Source: Lewinellaceae bacterium (lineage in GTDB: Bacteria > Bacteroidota > Bacteroidia > Chitinophagales > Saprospiraceae). Taken from it: a stretch of DNA of 64,000 nt. The notes below the pieces were generated by a model. The model did no database searches and was not told the DNA's origin. It worked only from the letters and a program-made list of their open reading frames with translations. Where the stretch lies: the NCBI GenBank assembly GCA_020636095.1, contig JACJYN010000004.1:992001-1056000 (forward strand), in the 5' to 3' direction. This document shows positions 54,909-64,000 of the stretch, piece after piece (the first letter of the stretch is position 1; each line of letters begins with the position of its first letter). Position numbers and translations under genes: made by a program.

Positions 54909-56270
54909 TCAGTTCAACCCGTTCACCTTAATATTCAGTCGCCCGCTCAAAGCGAGGTCAACAATGATAGATTCTGGCGCCAGGTAAGCATTCTGAATAG
55001 AGATATCTTTCAATTCTCCCTTGAGGAGGACATCATCCGTAATTTTATAGGTAGACAATTGTTCCTGAAACTGGGCCTGCATCTCCTCCAGATTGTAGTC
55101 GAGCAAGAAATTCATATTCTCTTCTATTTTATTTTTCATGGTGCTCTTCAGCAACCAGCCGGCCGATTTGAGTAGAAAATTTCTGCTACTCAACTCATAG
55201 TCGAGTTTTTCAATTTCAATGGTGTTCTTGCGGAAATTGTACACGGGTTTGCCAACCAGATAGATACTCCCGTTGTAACTGCCCGACAATTTTGTATTGA
55301 CAACGATCTTGTTGCCTTGCCCGTAGAGTTCCAGATCTTCCACGGTGACAGACCGCTTGCCCTGTGAAAAGGTTTGCCCCAGCAGTTGGGCCTTGGCAAT
55401 ACGCTCCGCTTCTCCGTAGGAAATCTCGGTATTGATGTGAATGGTAAAGTCATCGCCGGCTTCCCGGCGAAGTTGAAGATTGGGCAGAGGTTGTGCACGG
55501 ATGTTTCCCGGTGGCCGGCCAATGTTTACCCGGGGCAGGCTTTCCACTAATATAACCCCGCTTATTTTATCTCCTTTCATATCCAGGGGAGTCATGCCTA
55601 TTGCCTGTGGGTTGATGGCCAGCCAGGTGTTATAGGCCTCGGAAACCAGTATGGGTTCATACATTTTTCTCCAGGCTTCCCCCACCAGTTCCCTTAGGTT
55701 AAATCTTTGCTGCACCAGTTCATCGATGTTTCGGGTAAGCGTTGCTTTGCTGTTTTGTAAAACCAGGTCGGCAATAAAGCCAATGGGCAGGCTCACCACG
55801 CCCATCTTCAGGCGGGGCTTCTTCAACCAGTCATGGCGTACGACCTCCGTGACGGTGATGATGTTCCAGTCTTCCGTTATGGCAAAAGCCGTTTTAAAGT
55901 CGATAGCCAGTTCCCCTTCTGCTTCTACCTTACTGATGCCCAGGTCATATTGAATCCACAATGATAAAGGCACCCGGTACTTGATGAGCTGGCTGTCGAT
56001 ACCCAGGCGTATGTCCTGTTGCTTTTCCGCCCGTACCCGCATATGGTCCCCATCATTGAGGTCTTTATCTTCGTAAATGACCCCTTTCATTTGCTGGTTG
56101 AGTGAACGCTCCAGTTCCCGAAGATCGATATCGACCGGGATATTGATCACAGATAACCGCTCTTCAAAGAGGGATTCGTATTGTTCTGCCGGACGAACGG
56201 GTTCTTTCGTTTTGCAGCTGACGATTAATGCCACCGGCATTAGGAACAAAAAAAACCTTGATACTTTCAT
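54909..56270 (-). CDS. DUF4403-family lipoprotein
   Basis: A 453-residue envelope protein. The lipoprotein signal ends at LIVSC, then comes the family start INIPVDIDLRELERSLNQQ near 45 and repeated amphipathic beta segments such as RVPLSLWIQYDLGISKVEAE and GKPVYNFRKNTIEIEKLDYE. DUF4403 proteins resemble lipid-binding tubular (TULIP or BPI-like) folds in predicted shape, but function is not established. The frame is open from 56297; the ATG at 56270 gives the clean signal peptide. Confidence 0.85.
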   Translation of the reverse strand: MKVSRFFLFLMPVALIVSCKTKEPVRPAEQYESLFEERLSVINIPVDIDLRELERSLNQQMKGVIYEDKDLNDGDHMRVRAEKQQDIRLGIDSQLIKYRVPLSLWIQYDLGISKVEAEGELAIDFKTAFAITEDWNIITVTEVVRHDWLKKPRLKMGVVSLPIGFIADLVLQNSKATLTRNIDELVQQRFNLRELVGEAWRKMYEPILVSEAYNTWLAINPQAIGMTPLDMKGDKISGVILVESLPRVNIGRPPGNIRAQPLPNLQLRREAGDDFTIHINTEISYGEAERIAKAQLLGQTFSQGKRSVTVEDLELYGQGNKIVVNTKLSGSYNGSIYLVGKPVYNFRKNTIEIEKLDYELSSRNFLLKSAGWLLKSTMKNKIEENMNFLLDYNLEEMQAQFQEQLSTYKITDDVLLKGELKDISIQNAYLAPESIIVDLALSGRLNIKVNGLN

Positions 56271-56564
56271 GCTGTTTGTTGAGTAAATTGTTCCCAAGGT
56301 AGTTAGAGGTTAGCTTTAAATAAAAGAGAATGGCGTTTTTTCCTACCTGTCAAAAACGGATGAGCGCTCAACCGAACCCTTTCAAAGAAGCAACCCTTTG
56401 AATATAGATAGTGTCTTTTGTGATGAAGTTGCCAGTATACAACAAGTCCTTATTTAACAAAAAAGTGTTACTGATGGCAGGGCGAGCGTTGGTTTGGATT
56501 CTCCTTTAACCTCCCAAGGTGGTTTCTGATAAGGCTCGTGAAGCCCGCCATCCGAAAAAACAGA
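56271..56564. other. divergent intergenic region
   Basis: 294 bp between the DUF4403 gene and the PDZ protein gene, so it should carry promoters in both directions. On the minus strand TACCTTGG near 56297 is one base from TAnnTTTG. No other repeat or hairpin was noticed. Confidence 0.4.
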
Positions 56565-57698
56565 ATGATGAGATACTTTGCTATCCTTATGGCGTGTCTG
56601 CTTTGGGCAAGCCACCTTTCAGCCCAATACACAACCCGGGAGCCGGCTTTTCTAGGCATCTATTCCGAACAAATTTCCCAGGAAAAGGCGCGTAAACTAG
56701 GCTTCGACAACCTCTACGGGAGCTATGTCAGCCGGGTGGTGGAAAACAGCGCAGCCCAACGGGCAGGCGTACAACCCTTTGACTACATTTATGGCATTGA
56801 TGAATACCGCACCGGCAAAGAGCAGACTCTGGCCCAAATCATCCGGAAATACACCGCTGACCAGGATGCTACGCTTCACTTCTACCGCAAAGGCAAAAAC
56901 CGCACGCTCAACATTACCTTCAGCACGCGAAGTGGCCAGAGGACAGAAGCCAGTGACAAGTGCCAGGACCCCTTTTTCGGCATCAGTGCCGCTGAAATGA
57001 ATGAGCCTGAAACGGAAGGAATCACTGTAAATATTATTGACAATTCAACTGCGAAAACCATTGGTATGGAGGACGGAGACCATATCACAGCCATCAATGA
57101 TTACCGAATGTTGGATTGGCAGGATATTAAAACTGCGATCAACACCATGAAGGTTGGGAACCAGATTGCGGTTGATTTCATCAGGAATGGCAAAAAGATG
57201 AAAAAGCAAGGGCCTATAAAATCCTACTGTGAGACTAAACCCGATGAAGCTATGCAGATGGAGATCAATGTAGCTCCCCGGCCGGGAGATTGGTTTGACC
57301 GGTATTTCAAAAAAGGAGAAGAGCCCGCCATTGTTTTCAGATCGGATAATGAATTACAAATCAACATCCAAAGCCTCGGCGCCGATGAAGTGGCCAGAGT
57401 GAACCGGGAGAAGGGATTAAGCCTGAAAGGCGCCAACAACCTCGCCATTGAAGCCCTTTCCATTGAGCAGGACGAAGACACCGTTGAGTTGAAGTTCACC
57501 CTTCCCGGTAACGGAGAAACCACCGTCCGCATTTACAATGACACGGGCCGAATGATCTATCAGTATGACCTTGGCGACTTCACCGGAAATTTCAAAGATG
57601 AGGCCAACTTATTCCAAAACGGCGCCGGCAATTTTTTCCTGGAGGTACAGCAAGGGGATAGATCCGTAACCAAGAAGATCACTTTGTCTTTCAAATAG
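56565..57698 (+). CDS. secreted protein with two PDZ domains and a probable T9SS C-terminal domain
   Basis: A 377-residue exported protein: signal peptide (MMRYFAILMACLLWASHLSA), PDZ 1 (about 25-105, with SRVVENSAAQRAGVQPFD), PDZ 2 (about 125-205, with NIIDNSTAKTIGMEDGDHIT) and a C-terminal beta domain (about 290-377, ending TKKITLSFK) like a type A T9SS sorting domain. No protease domain is present, so it is an adaptor or scaffold that binds peptide C-termini. The open frame starts at 56538; the double ATG at 56565 precedes the signal peptide. A terminator follows the stop. Confidence 0.82.
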   Translation: MMRYFAILMACLLWASHLSAQYTTREPAFLGIYSEQISQEKARKLGFDNLYGSYVSRVVENSAAQRAGVQPFDYIYGIDEYRTGKEQTLAQIIRKYTADQDATLHFYRKGKNRTLNITFSTRSGQRTEASDKCQDPFFGISAAEMNEPETEGITVNIIDNSTAKTIGMEDGDHITAINDYRMLDWQDIKTAINTMKVGNQIAVDFIRNGKKMKKQGPIKSYCETKPDEAMQMEINVAPRPGDWFDRYFKKGEEPAIVFRSDNELQINIQSLGADEVARVNREKGLSLKGANNLAIEALSIEQDEDTVELKFTLPGNGETTVRIYNDTGRMIYQYDLGDFTGNFKDEANLFQNGAGNFFLEVQQGDRSVTKKITLSFK

Positions 57699-57710
57699 GA
57701 TTTCAGTGCA

Positions 57711-57747
57711 AAAAAGCGCGCCGGGTATGCCTGAGCGCGCTTTTTTT
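57711..57747 (+). terminator. intrinsic terminator of the PDZ protein gene
   Basis: AAAAAGCGCGC pairs with GCGCGCTTTTTTT, 12 bp after the stop codon. A classic stem followed by seven T. Confidence 0.85.
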
Positions 57748-57813
57748 ATTCGAAATGGCAGAAAAAATTTATCTTCCCGGACGAGATTCTCCAAAAAAAC
57801 AACGGACCCGTTC

Positions 57814-60800
57814 ATGAAGAAAACGACGACTCTGCTTTTCAGCCTGCTGGCAGCAGCCCTGCTTTGGCCTCAACCGCTCAGCGCCCAGCAAACCAAAAAA
57901 GAGGCTCCGCAAACGGTTCAATTCAACCCAAAGCTCTATAACGCCATGGAGTGGCGCAATATCGGCCCCTACCGGGGCGGGCGCTCCTGTGCGGTTACCG
58001 GCGTTCCGGGAAAGCCCAACCTTTTCTACTTCGGCTCCACCGGCGGCGGCGTCTGGAGGACCAAAGACGGCGGGCAAAGCTGGGAAAACATTTCCGACGG
58101 TTATTTTGGAGGCTCCATCGGGGCAGTAGCGGTTAGTGAATACGACCCCAATGTGATCTATGCCGGCGGCGGCGAAAAAACAGTCCGGGGGAATGTTTCA
58201 TCCGGTTATGGCGTATGGAAAAGTTTGGATGCGGGAAAAACCTGGAAACAGATGGGCTTGCGGCAATCCCGTCATATTTCCCGCATTAGAATACACCCCA
58301 GAAACCCGGAACTGGCATACGCCGCTGTAATGGGCAATTTGTATCAATCCAGTGAAGAGCGAGGAGTGTACCGCACCAAAGATGGCGGTAAAAGCTGGGA
58401 ACGCATCCTCTTTGCCAATGCGGACGCCGGCGCCGTAGACTTGCTGCTTGACCCCAACAACCCCCGGGTTATCTTTGCTTCCACCTGGCGGATACGCCGC
58501 ACGCCCTACAGCCTGGAAAGCGGCGGCGAGGGTTCTACGCTCTGGCGAAGCACTGACGGGGGCGACAGTTGGGAGGACCTCTCAAAAAAAGAAGGTTTCC
58601 CCATGGGCCTGAAAGGGATTATCGGAGTGGCGGTGTCTCCCGTGAATTCCAACCGCGTCTGGGCCATCATTGAAGCTGAGGATGGAGGCGTTTTCCGTTC
58701 AGAAGACGGGGGCGACAATTGGCAGAAACTCAACAGCGACCGCGCCTTGCGGCAGCGCGCCTGGTATTACAGCCGCATTTACGCCGATACCCAGGACGAG
58801 GAAGTCGTCTATGTAATGAATGTGCGTTACCACAGATCTACCGACGGAGGTAAAACCTTCAAGCCCTATTCAGCTCCCCACGGCGACCATCACGACCTCT
58901 GGATTGCTCCCGAGGATAACCAACGCATGATCATCGGCGATGACGGCGGCGCGCAGATTTCTTTTGACCGTGGGGAAAACTGGAGCACTTACCACAACCA
59001 GCCTACCGCCCAGTTTTACCGCCTTACGACCGACAATCACTTTCCCTACCGCATTTATTCGGCTCAACAGGATAACTCTACGGTCCGCATCCTGCACCGA
59101 ACCGAATCGGGTACGATCTCGGAACGCGACTGGGAATCAACAGCTGGTGGGGAGAGCGCCCATATTGCCGTCGACCCCATGGATGACGAGATCGTCTATG
59201 GCGGCAGCTACGGCGGCTTTCTTACCCGGAAAAATCACCGTACCGGTGAAAGCCAGGCCGTCAACGTCTGGCCCGATAACCCAATGGGGCATGGCGCTGA
59301 GGGTATGAAGTACCGTTTTCAATGGAACTTCCCCATATTCTTCTCTCCCCATGATCCGAAAAAATTATACGCTGCCTCCAATCACCTCCATGTAACCTAC
59401 AACGGCGGGCAAAGCTGGGAACTTATCAGCCCGGACCTCACCCGAAATGACTCAACCCGCCTGACCCCCTCCGGAGGGCCTATTACTAAAGATAATACCG
59501 GCGTGGAATACTATTGCACCATTTTTGCCGCCACCGAGTCTCTCTACGAGGAGGGGCTGCTCTGGACGGGCTCCGACGACGGGTTGGTTCACCTTTCCCG
59601 CGACGGTGGTAAGAGTTGGAAAAACGTAACCCCTCCCAATATGCCGGAATGGATGATGATCAACAGTATAGAGCCCGACCCATTTACCCCGGGAGGCGCC
59701 TATATAGCTGGCGCCCGATACAAAATGGGGGACTTCCGGCCTTACCTGTACAAGACCAAAGACTATGGCCAAAACTGGCAACTTATTGTCAATGGCATCG
59801 AAAAAGAACACTTCACCCGGGTAGTTCGCGCCGATCCCCAGCGCCAGGGCCTGCTCTACGCCGGCACGGAAACAGGCATGTACCTTTCCTTTGACGATGG
59901 GGCCAGCTGGAGCGCCTTTCAACTTAACCTCCCCATTGTTCCGGTTACCGACCTGGCCGTTAAAAATGACAACCTCATTGCGGCGACTCAGGGGCGCGGC
60001 ATCTGGATCATCGATGACCTTACCCCGTTGCATCAGCTAAACGAGCAAGTTGAAAAAAGCGGGCTATTCCTCTACCAGCCCGCTGACTCCTACCGGATAG
60101 ATGGCGCTCAGAACCCCAAGGCGAAAAATGCGGGTATGAACCATCCCGGAGGGGTGGCCGCTTACTATTATATCAAGAATATGCCGGAGGATACTTCCAC
60201 CCTCATCACCCTCTCCTTTCACGAAGAGGATGGCCAATTAATCCGGGAATTCAGCACACAGGCAAAGGAAAAAGAGAATAAGCTGGAATTCAAAGAGGGC
60301 GCCAACCGCTTCGTCTGGGACATGCGTTATCCCAAAGGTAAAGATTTTGAAGGCATGGTGCTTTGGTGGGCCGGATTGAACGGGCCCAAAGCGAAGCCCG
60401 GTAGCTACCGCATCAAGTTGACAATGGGAAGCGAAGAAATGGAACAACCTTTTCGGATTGTGAAAGACCCCCGCTCCCGCAGCACGGAAGAAGACCTTCA
60501 GGCCCAGTTCACCTTTATGCTGGAAGTCAATAAAAAGGTTTCCGAAGCCCATCAGGCAATTGTGGATATTCGTGAGGTGCGTAAGCAACTCCAACCCTTC
60601 ACCAGCCGATGGAAAGAAGACGATGACAAAAAGGAATTACTGGCAAAGGCCCAAGCTATTGATTCTGTAATGACAATAGTGGAAAACGAATTATATCAGG
60701 CCAAAAACCAAAGCAGCCAGGACCCTCTAAATTACCCCATAAAACTCACCAATAAGCTGGCCCACCTCAACTCCCTAACGGGCATAGGCGACTTCAGGCC

Positions 60801-60960
60801 GACCGAGCAGGCCGAACAGGCCAGGCAGGCTCTAACCAAAGAGGTTGACGAACAACTGGCTGTCTTTTATCAACTTAAAAAAGTAGATATCCCTGCTTTT
60901 AACGCCATGGTAAAAGAAGCGGCGGTGGATGTGATCCTACTCCGGGAAACGGATGAGTAA
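57814..60960 (+). CDS. large secreted sortilin/VPS10-like beta-propeller protein
   Basis: A 1048-residue exported protein. Signal peptide about 1-25. The body (about 40-740) consists of BNR/Asp-box repeats, with S-x-D-x-G-x-x-W motifs such as TKDGGQSW, SLDAGKTW, TKDGGKSW, STDGGDSW, SEDGGDNW, SRDGGKSW and FDDGASW, giving a ten-blade sortilin-type propeller as in glycosyl-hydrolase-like VPS10 proteins. The C-terminal part (about 770-1048) has a beta domain and a coiled coil. Despite common annotation as glycosyl hydrolase, no catalytic residues are evident. The open frame begins at 57706; ATG at 57814 gives the signal peptide. Confidence 0.88.
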   Translation: MKKTTTLLFSLLAAALLWPQPLSAQQTKKEAPQTVQFNPKLYNAMEWRNIGPYRGGRSCAVTGVPGKPNLFYFGSTGGGVWRTKDGGQSWENISDGYFGGSIGAVAVSEYDPNVIYAGGGEKTVRGNVSSGYGVWKSLDAGKTWKQMGLRQSRHISRIRIHPRNPELAYAAVMGNLYQSSEERGVYRTKDGGKSWERILFANADAGAVDLLLDPNNPRVIFASTWRIRRTPYSLESGGEGSTLWRSTDGGDSWEDLSKKEGFPMGLKGIIGVAVSPVNSNRVWAIIEAEDGGVFRSEDGGDNWQKLNSDRALRQRAWYYSRIYADTQDEEVVYVMNVRYHRSTDGGKTFKPYSAPHGDHHDLWIAPEDNQRMIIGDDGGAQISFDRGENWSTYHNQPTAQFYRLTTDNHFPYRIYSAQQDNSTVRILHRTESGTISERDWESTAGGESAHIAVDPMDDEIVYGGSYGGFLTRKNHRTGESQAVNVWPDNPMGHGAEGMKYRFQWNFPIFFSPHDPKKLYAASNHLHVTYNGGQSWELISPDLTRNDSTRLTPSGGPITKDNTGVEYYCTIFAATESLYEEGLLWTGSDDGLVHLSRDGGKSWKNVTPPNMPEWMMINSIEPDPFTPGGAYIAGARYKMGDFRPYLYKTKDYGQNWQLIVNGIEKEHFTRVVRADPQRQGLLYAGTETGMYLSFDDGASWSAFQLNLPIVPVTDLAVKNDNLIAATQGRGIWIIDDLTPLHQLNEQVEKSGLFLYQPADSYRIDGAQNPKAKNAGMNHPGGVAAYYYIKNMPEDTSTLITLSFHEEDGQLIREFSTQAKEKENKLEFKEGANRFVWDMRYPKGKDFEGMVLWWAGLNGPKAKPGSYRIKLTMGSEEMEQPFRIVKDPRSRSTEEDLQAQFTFMLEVNKKVSEAHQAIVDIREVRKQLQPFTSRWKEDDDKKELLAKAQAIDSVMTIVENELYQAKNQSSQDPLNYPIKLTNKLAHLNSLTGIGDFRPTEQAEQARQALTKEVDEQLAVFYQLKKVDIPAFNAMVKEAAVDVILLRETDE

Positions 60961-61349
60961 TACTACTGCAAAAATCCTTCCTGAAAGTGGAACTTACGGC
61001 GGCCCTCTCCCGTATAGTATAGTATATGCAGATTCTACAGCTTTCCCCTTGATGATATTTCTGTTTCTCAATTGCAGAGAATAGAATGAAAGAAAAGGCC
61101 ATTCCAGGCCATCCCGACGAAAACGCATACATCATCAAACCATATAGCACTCAGTTGTACTATTTTCAAATAATTACATGAGTGGCTGTACCCAAATCGA
61201 ACTTTCTACGTCAAAACGCAGCAGGCAAAGATAAAAGAGGCCGCCAAAAAGCCATTCAGAAAAAGCGTTTTACAGTCTCGCTCCGACGCCGGTACCCAGC
61301 AAGGCTGAAAACTTCAACAGCATTTATCCCATGATCAAACACACATACA
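60961..61349. other. non-coding stretch
   Basis: 389 bp before the penicillin-binding protein gene. It contains GTATAGTATAGTATATG and some short AT-rich runs. I see no gene, strong hairpin or clear TAnnTTTG promoter, though the promoter of the next gene must lie here or within the previous gene. Confidence 0.4.
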
Positions 61350-63695
61350 ATGAAGGACAGATGGATCAATTTCAGGCGCCGCTTTGCAGTTAGCTGGTAT
61401 AACTTCTGGATCGACTATCCTGCCGCCGGATGGGCGGTCAAGGGTATCCAATTTTCTCTGTTTCTTGCTTTTTTAGCCGGAACAACCTTCGTTGGCAGCG
61501 TTGCCGCCGGAGCATTCGGCAAACTACCGACGGAAGAAGACTTGTCCGGAGTGACGCACTATGTGGCCTCAGAAGTCTTTGCATCAGATAGCACCATCCT
61601 CGGCCGATACTATTTCGAAAACCGAAGCAACGTTCGGTACAAAGATGTCTCGCCTCATTTCATCCACGCTCTGGTAGCCACAGAAGATGCCCGTTTTTTC
61701 GAACACAATGGCGTAGACCTCCGCGCGTGGGCAAGGGTGTTCTTTAAAACCTTGTTACAGCGGGAGCGCTCCTCAGGAGGAGGAAGCACCCTTAGCCAGC
61801 AATTGGCCAAAAATATTTACCCCCGTGAAAACTATGGCAAATACTCTCTTGCTATCAATAAGATCAAGGAAGTATTCATCGCCATGCGCCTGGAAAAATT
61901 GTATCACAAAGAAGAACTACTGGAAATCTACCTGAATACGGTCCCCTTCAGTGAAAACACCTTCGGCATTAAAGTCGCGGCTCAGCGTTTCTTCAGTACC
62001 AGCCCTGCCCGGCTCACGCCTTCCCAATCCGCAGTGCTGGTTGCCATGTTGAAAGCCACTACCCTGTATAACCCTGTCACCCAACCTCAAAACGCACTGG
62101 CAAGGCGTAACCTCGTTCTGGGGCAAATGGCCAAATACGGCTACCTTTCCCGGCGCCTGGCGGACTCCCTGGCCATGGAGCCCATTGCGCTGAACTATTA
62201 CCCCATCACCCACAACAAAGGCCCGGCGCCTTATTTCCGCGAACACCTCCGCCTGGAACTCAAGAAGCTGATCGAGGATAAGCGGAAGCCCAATGGAATG
62301 GCCTACAACCTGTACACCGACGGGCTGAAAATATACACCACCCTGAACCCCCGGATGCAGGCCATTGCCGAAGACATAGTGGCCGAGCAAATGCACAGCC
62401 TGCAAAAAGACTTTACCCAACACCTGAACGGAGCCGACCCATGGGAAACGGAAGGCGTTCTGGAAATGGCCAAAAGGCAATCGGCCCGATACCGGGGGCT
62501 CCAAAATGCCGGGATGGACAGCCTGGGCATTGATTCTGTCTTCCGCATCCCGGTAGAGATGGAGATATTTAGCTGGAACGGTGGAAAGGAAAAGCGCAAA
62601 ATGAGCCCTATCGATTCCATCAAATTCTACCTGGGGTTGCTCAATGCGGGCTTTCTGGCCATGGACCCCCAATCGGGGGAAGTACTGGCATGGGTTGGCG
62701 GAATCAATCACGAGTTTTTCCAATACGACCACGTTTTATCTACCCGTTCGGTAGGTTCTACTTTCAAGCCGATTGTTTACGCCGCCGCACTCCAAAAGGG
62801 AATTTCCCCTTGCACTTACTACCCCAATCAATTGCGGGTTTATCCTCAATATGAATACTGGATGCCTAAGAACGCAACGAATGAATACGGTGGCTACTAT
62901 TCTTTGGAAGGCGGCCTGATCAACAGCGTCAATACCGTGACGGTTCAGGTGATGATGCAGGCGCGCCCGTCAAACGTTGCCCGCCTGGCGCACAGCCTCG
63001 GCATTCGAACTGAGATTCCACCCGTACCGGCGATCGCTCTGGGGGCGGTGGATGTATCTCTCCAGGATATGGTTACCGTCTACAGCACGTTCGCCATGCA
63101 GGGGGCCCGCCCCGACCTTCACTATATCCGGCGCGTAGAAACTCCGGATGGAACTGTCCTTATCGATAATGAATGGAAAAAGGATACCTGCAACTGGGAG
63201 CGGCCCCTGTGGAAGGAAGAAGCCGACATGATGAACCACATGCTACAGGCGGTAGTCGACCGGGGCACAGGCCGCCGTATCCGTTACCGCTACAACATGA
63301 AATTTCCTCTGGCAGGTAAGACGGGCACCAGCCAAAACCATTCCGATGGATGGTTCATCGGGTATACCCCCAGAATCGTGGCGGGCGCCTGGGTAGGCGC
63401 CGAATCGCCCGCTGTGCGCTTCCGGAACCTCAGCCTGGGGCAAGGCGCTAATACCGGGCTGCCAATGGTGGCTTTTTTCCTGGAAAAACTCACAGAAGAG
63501 GAACCTTTGGCCGACTACGTAAACGCACCCTTCCCCAAACCGGAAGCAACCGTAGAACAAATGCTTTCCTGCCCGAGTGTGGTATGGCCGGAACAAACAC
63601 CGGAAACTGGAGGCACTGAAGAAAAGTCAACCGTTTCGGTGGATAAAGAAAGCCCCACTGCTACTTCCAACGCCACCGCCAAACTGAATCAATGA
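61350..63695 (+). CDS. class A penicillin-binding protein (PBP1A-like)
   Basis: A 781-residue bifunctional peptidoglycan synthase. One membrane helix (about 28-52) anchors it. The glycosyltransferase domain (about 75-250) has EDARFFEHNGVDLRAWAR with the catalytic glutamate, and GGSTLSQQLAKNIY. The transpeptidase domain (about 430-720) has the nucleophile serine in SVGSTFKPIVYAAAL, SVN (in INSVNTVTVQ) and KTGTSQ. The acidic Pro/Thr-rich tail (about 750-781) is low-complexity. It makes and cross-links glycan strands in the periplasm. The terminator at 63710 follows. Confidence 0.94.
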   Translation: MKDRWINFRRRFAVSWYNFWIDYPAAGWAVKGIQFSLFLAFLAGTTFVGSVAAGAFGKLPTEEDLSGVTHYVASEVFASDSTILGRYYFENRSNVRYKDVSPHFIHALVATEDARFFEHNGVDLRAWARVFFKTLLQRERSSGGGSTLSQQLAKNIYPRENYGKYSLAINKIKEVFIAMRLEKLYHKEELLEIYLNTVPFSENTFGIKVAAQRFFSTSPARLTPSQSAVLVAMLKATTLYNPVTQPQNALARRNLVLGQMAKYGYLSRRLADSLAMEPIALNYYPITHNKGPAPYFREHLRLELKKLIEDKRKPNGMAYNLYTDGLKIYTTLNPRMQAIAEDIVAEQMHSLQKDFTQHLNGADPWETEGVLEMAKRQSARYRGLQNAGMDSLGIDSVFRIPVEMEIFSWNGGKEKRKMSPIDSIKFYLGLLNAGFLAMDPQSGEVLAWVGGINHEFFQYDHVLSTRSVGSTFKPIVYAAALQKGISPCTYYPNQLRVYPQYEYWMPKNATNEYGGYYSLEGGLINSVNTVTVQVMMQARPSNVARLAHSLGIRTEIPPVPAIALGAVDVSLQDMVTVYSTFAMQGARPDLHYIRRVETPDGTVLIDNEWKKDTCNWERPLWKEEADMMNHMLQAVVDRGTGRRIRYRYNMKFPLAGKTGTSQNHSDGWFIGYTPRIVAGAWVGAESPAVRFRNLSLGQGANTGLPMVAFFLEKLTEEEPLADYVNAPFPKPEATVEQMLSCPSVVWPEQTPETGGTEEKSTVSVDKESPTATSNATAKLNQ

Positions 63696-63709
63696 CAAGC
63701 CAATAACGT

Positions 63710-63769
63710 AAAGGGCTGTAGGACAGGGCTTATCGCCTTTAATTTACCCTGCAGCCCTTTCTGTTTTTT
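63710..63769 (+). terminator. terminator of the penicillin-binding protein gene
   Basis: AAAGGGCTG pairs with CAGCCCTTT, with an inner AGGG/CCCT pair, and is followed by CTGTTTTTT. It starts 14 bp after the stop codon. Confidence 0.75.
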
Positions 63770-63923
63770 GGCGCCGGTAGCGTTCACTTTCACCGCACTG
63801 TCAAATTTTAGTTAAGCATCTCTTCGTTTTTTTTGATTTTTTTAGAAAAAGGATTAACTTTCTTCTGCTTATCTAAATAAGAGGATTGTTATCCTTTGAT
63901 TTCCTAATTAAATTTCTTCAGCA

Positions 63924-64000
63924 ATGAATATTACATTCGAGGAGCTGCGAGCCATCAAGCACAAGCTACCTACCGGCAGTATCAGCAGAATTGCCACTGA
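63924..64000 (+). CDS. start of a probable small HTH DNA-binding protein (cut by window end)
   Basis: Only about 25 residues are visible: MNITFEELRAIKHKLPTGS then ISRIATE. The pattern (helix, then a P-x-GSI-x-RIA segment) resembles the start of small Bacteroidota HTH proteins in which the IA-x-x-L-x-(I/V) part opens a helix-turn-helix. The rest lies outside the window, so the assignment is tentative. It lies downstream of the penicillin-binding protein terminator and has its own upstream region. Confidence 0.4.
   Translation, partial: MNITFEELRAIKHKLPTGSISRIAT

Overview
The window looks like a chromosome segment of a Bacteroidota bacterium, most likely from the Saprospiria (Lewinella/Haliscomenobacter-type) lineage. 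The evidence is six probable type IX secretion system (T9SS) cargo proteins with C-terminal sorting domains, a PorV/PorQ-like outer-membrane protein, TAnnTTTG-type -7 promoter elements, an S46 dipeptidyl-peptidase, a DUF5777-YceI-cytochrome cluster, and a LytS/LytTR pair with a TPR-type sensor. The genus is inference. Most of the window is ordinary chromosome with well-packed genes on both strands. I see no prophage, integrase, transposase or CRISPR array.

Layout. 1-3.7 kb is a decayed patch: small unknown genes, a broken metallophosphoesterase, two truncated genes meeting at about 2835, and a partial tRNA-Ser copy beside tRNA-Pro(TGG) and an intact tRNA-Ser(GCT). 4.1-11.4 kb holds a membrane-anchored hydrolase, the LytTR regulator and sensor pair, a divergent von Willebrand A protein and a T9SS cargo protein. 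11.4-12.3 kb holds a Rieske protein and dihydrofolate reductase. 12.3-15.7 kb, minus strand, is an envelope redox cluster: two CxxCH proteins, an OB-fold protein, YceI and a DUF5777 barrel. 15.9-18.3 kb is the malic enzyme/phosphotransacetylase fusion. 18.4-24.1 kb is a 1884-residue secreted protein with six cupredoxin domains, partly built from 846-bp near-identical tandem repeats.

24.2-38.6 kb carries PPK2, an S4-domain protein, a T9SS cargo protein, a MATE exporter, a prolyl-oligopeptidase, an FG-GAP cargo protein, an NhaC-type antiporter, an S46 peptidase and an AcpH-like protein. 38.7-45.5 kb is a plus-strand run: ychF, an RluE-type pseudouridine synthase, an aldo/keto reductase with an FAD oxidoreductase, arginine deiminase, a thioesterase and a YihY protein. 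45.5-64 kb has a CRTAC1-like cargo protein, the PorV/PorQ-like protein, an RRM protein, the CCA-adding enzyme, DusB, NhaD, a lipoprotein, DUF4403, a PDZ protein, a sortilin-like propeller, a class A penicillin-binding protein and the start of a further gene.

Two patterns are not explained by the genes. First, a family of 160-200 bp imperfect palindromes lies at gene 3' ends (about 432-629, 5437-5602, 49648-49848, 49846-50007, 54211-54375, with a variant at 47328-47488 and 25395-25690). The copies share an asymmetric core, but each has its own self-complementary arms, and in two places the element supplies the stop codon of the upstream gene. Second, two divergent promoter regions contain 21-bp-phased direct repeats with the geometry of LytTR-family binding sites: three copies between the LytTR sensor gene and the vWA gene, and two copies just upstream of a good Bacteroidota promoter for the cytochrome/YceI cluster.
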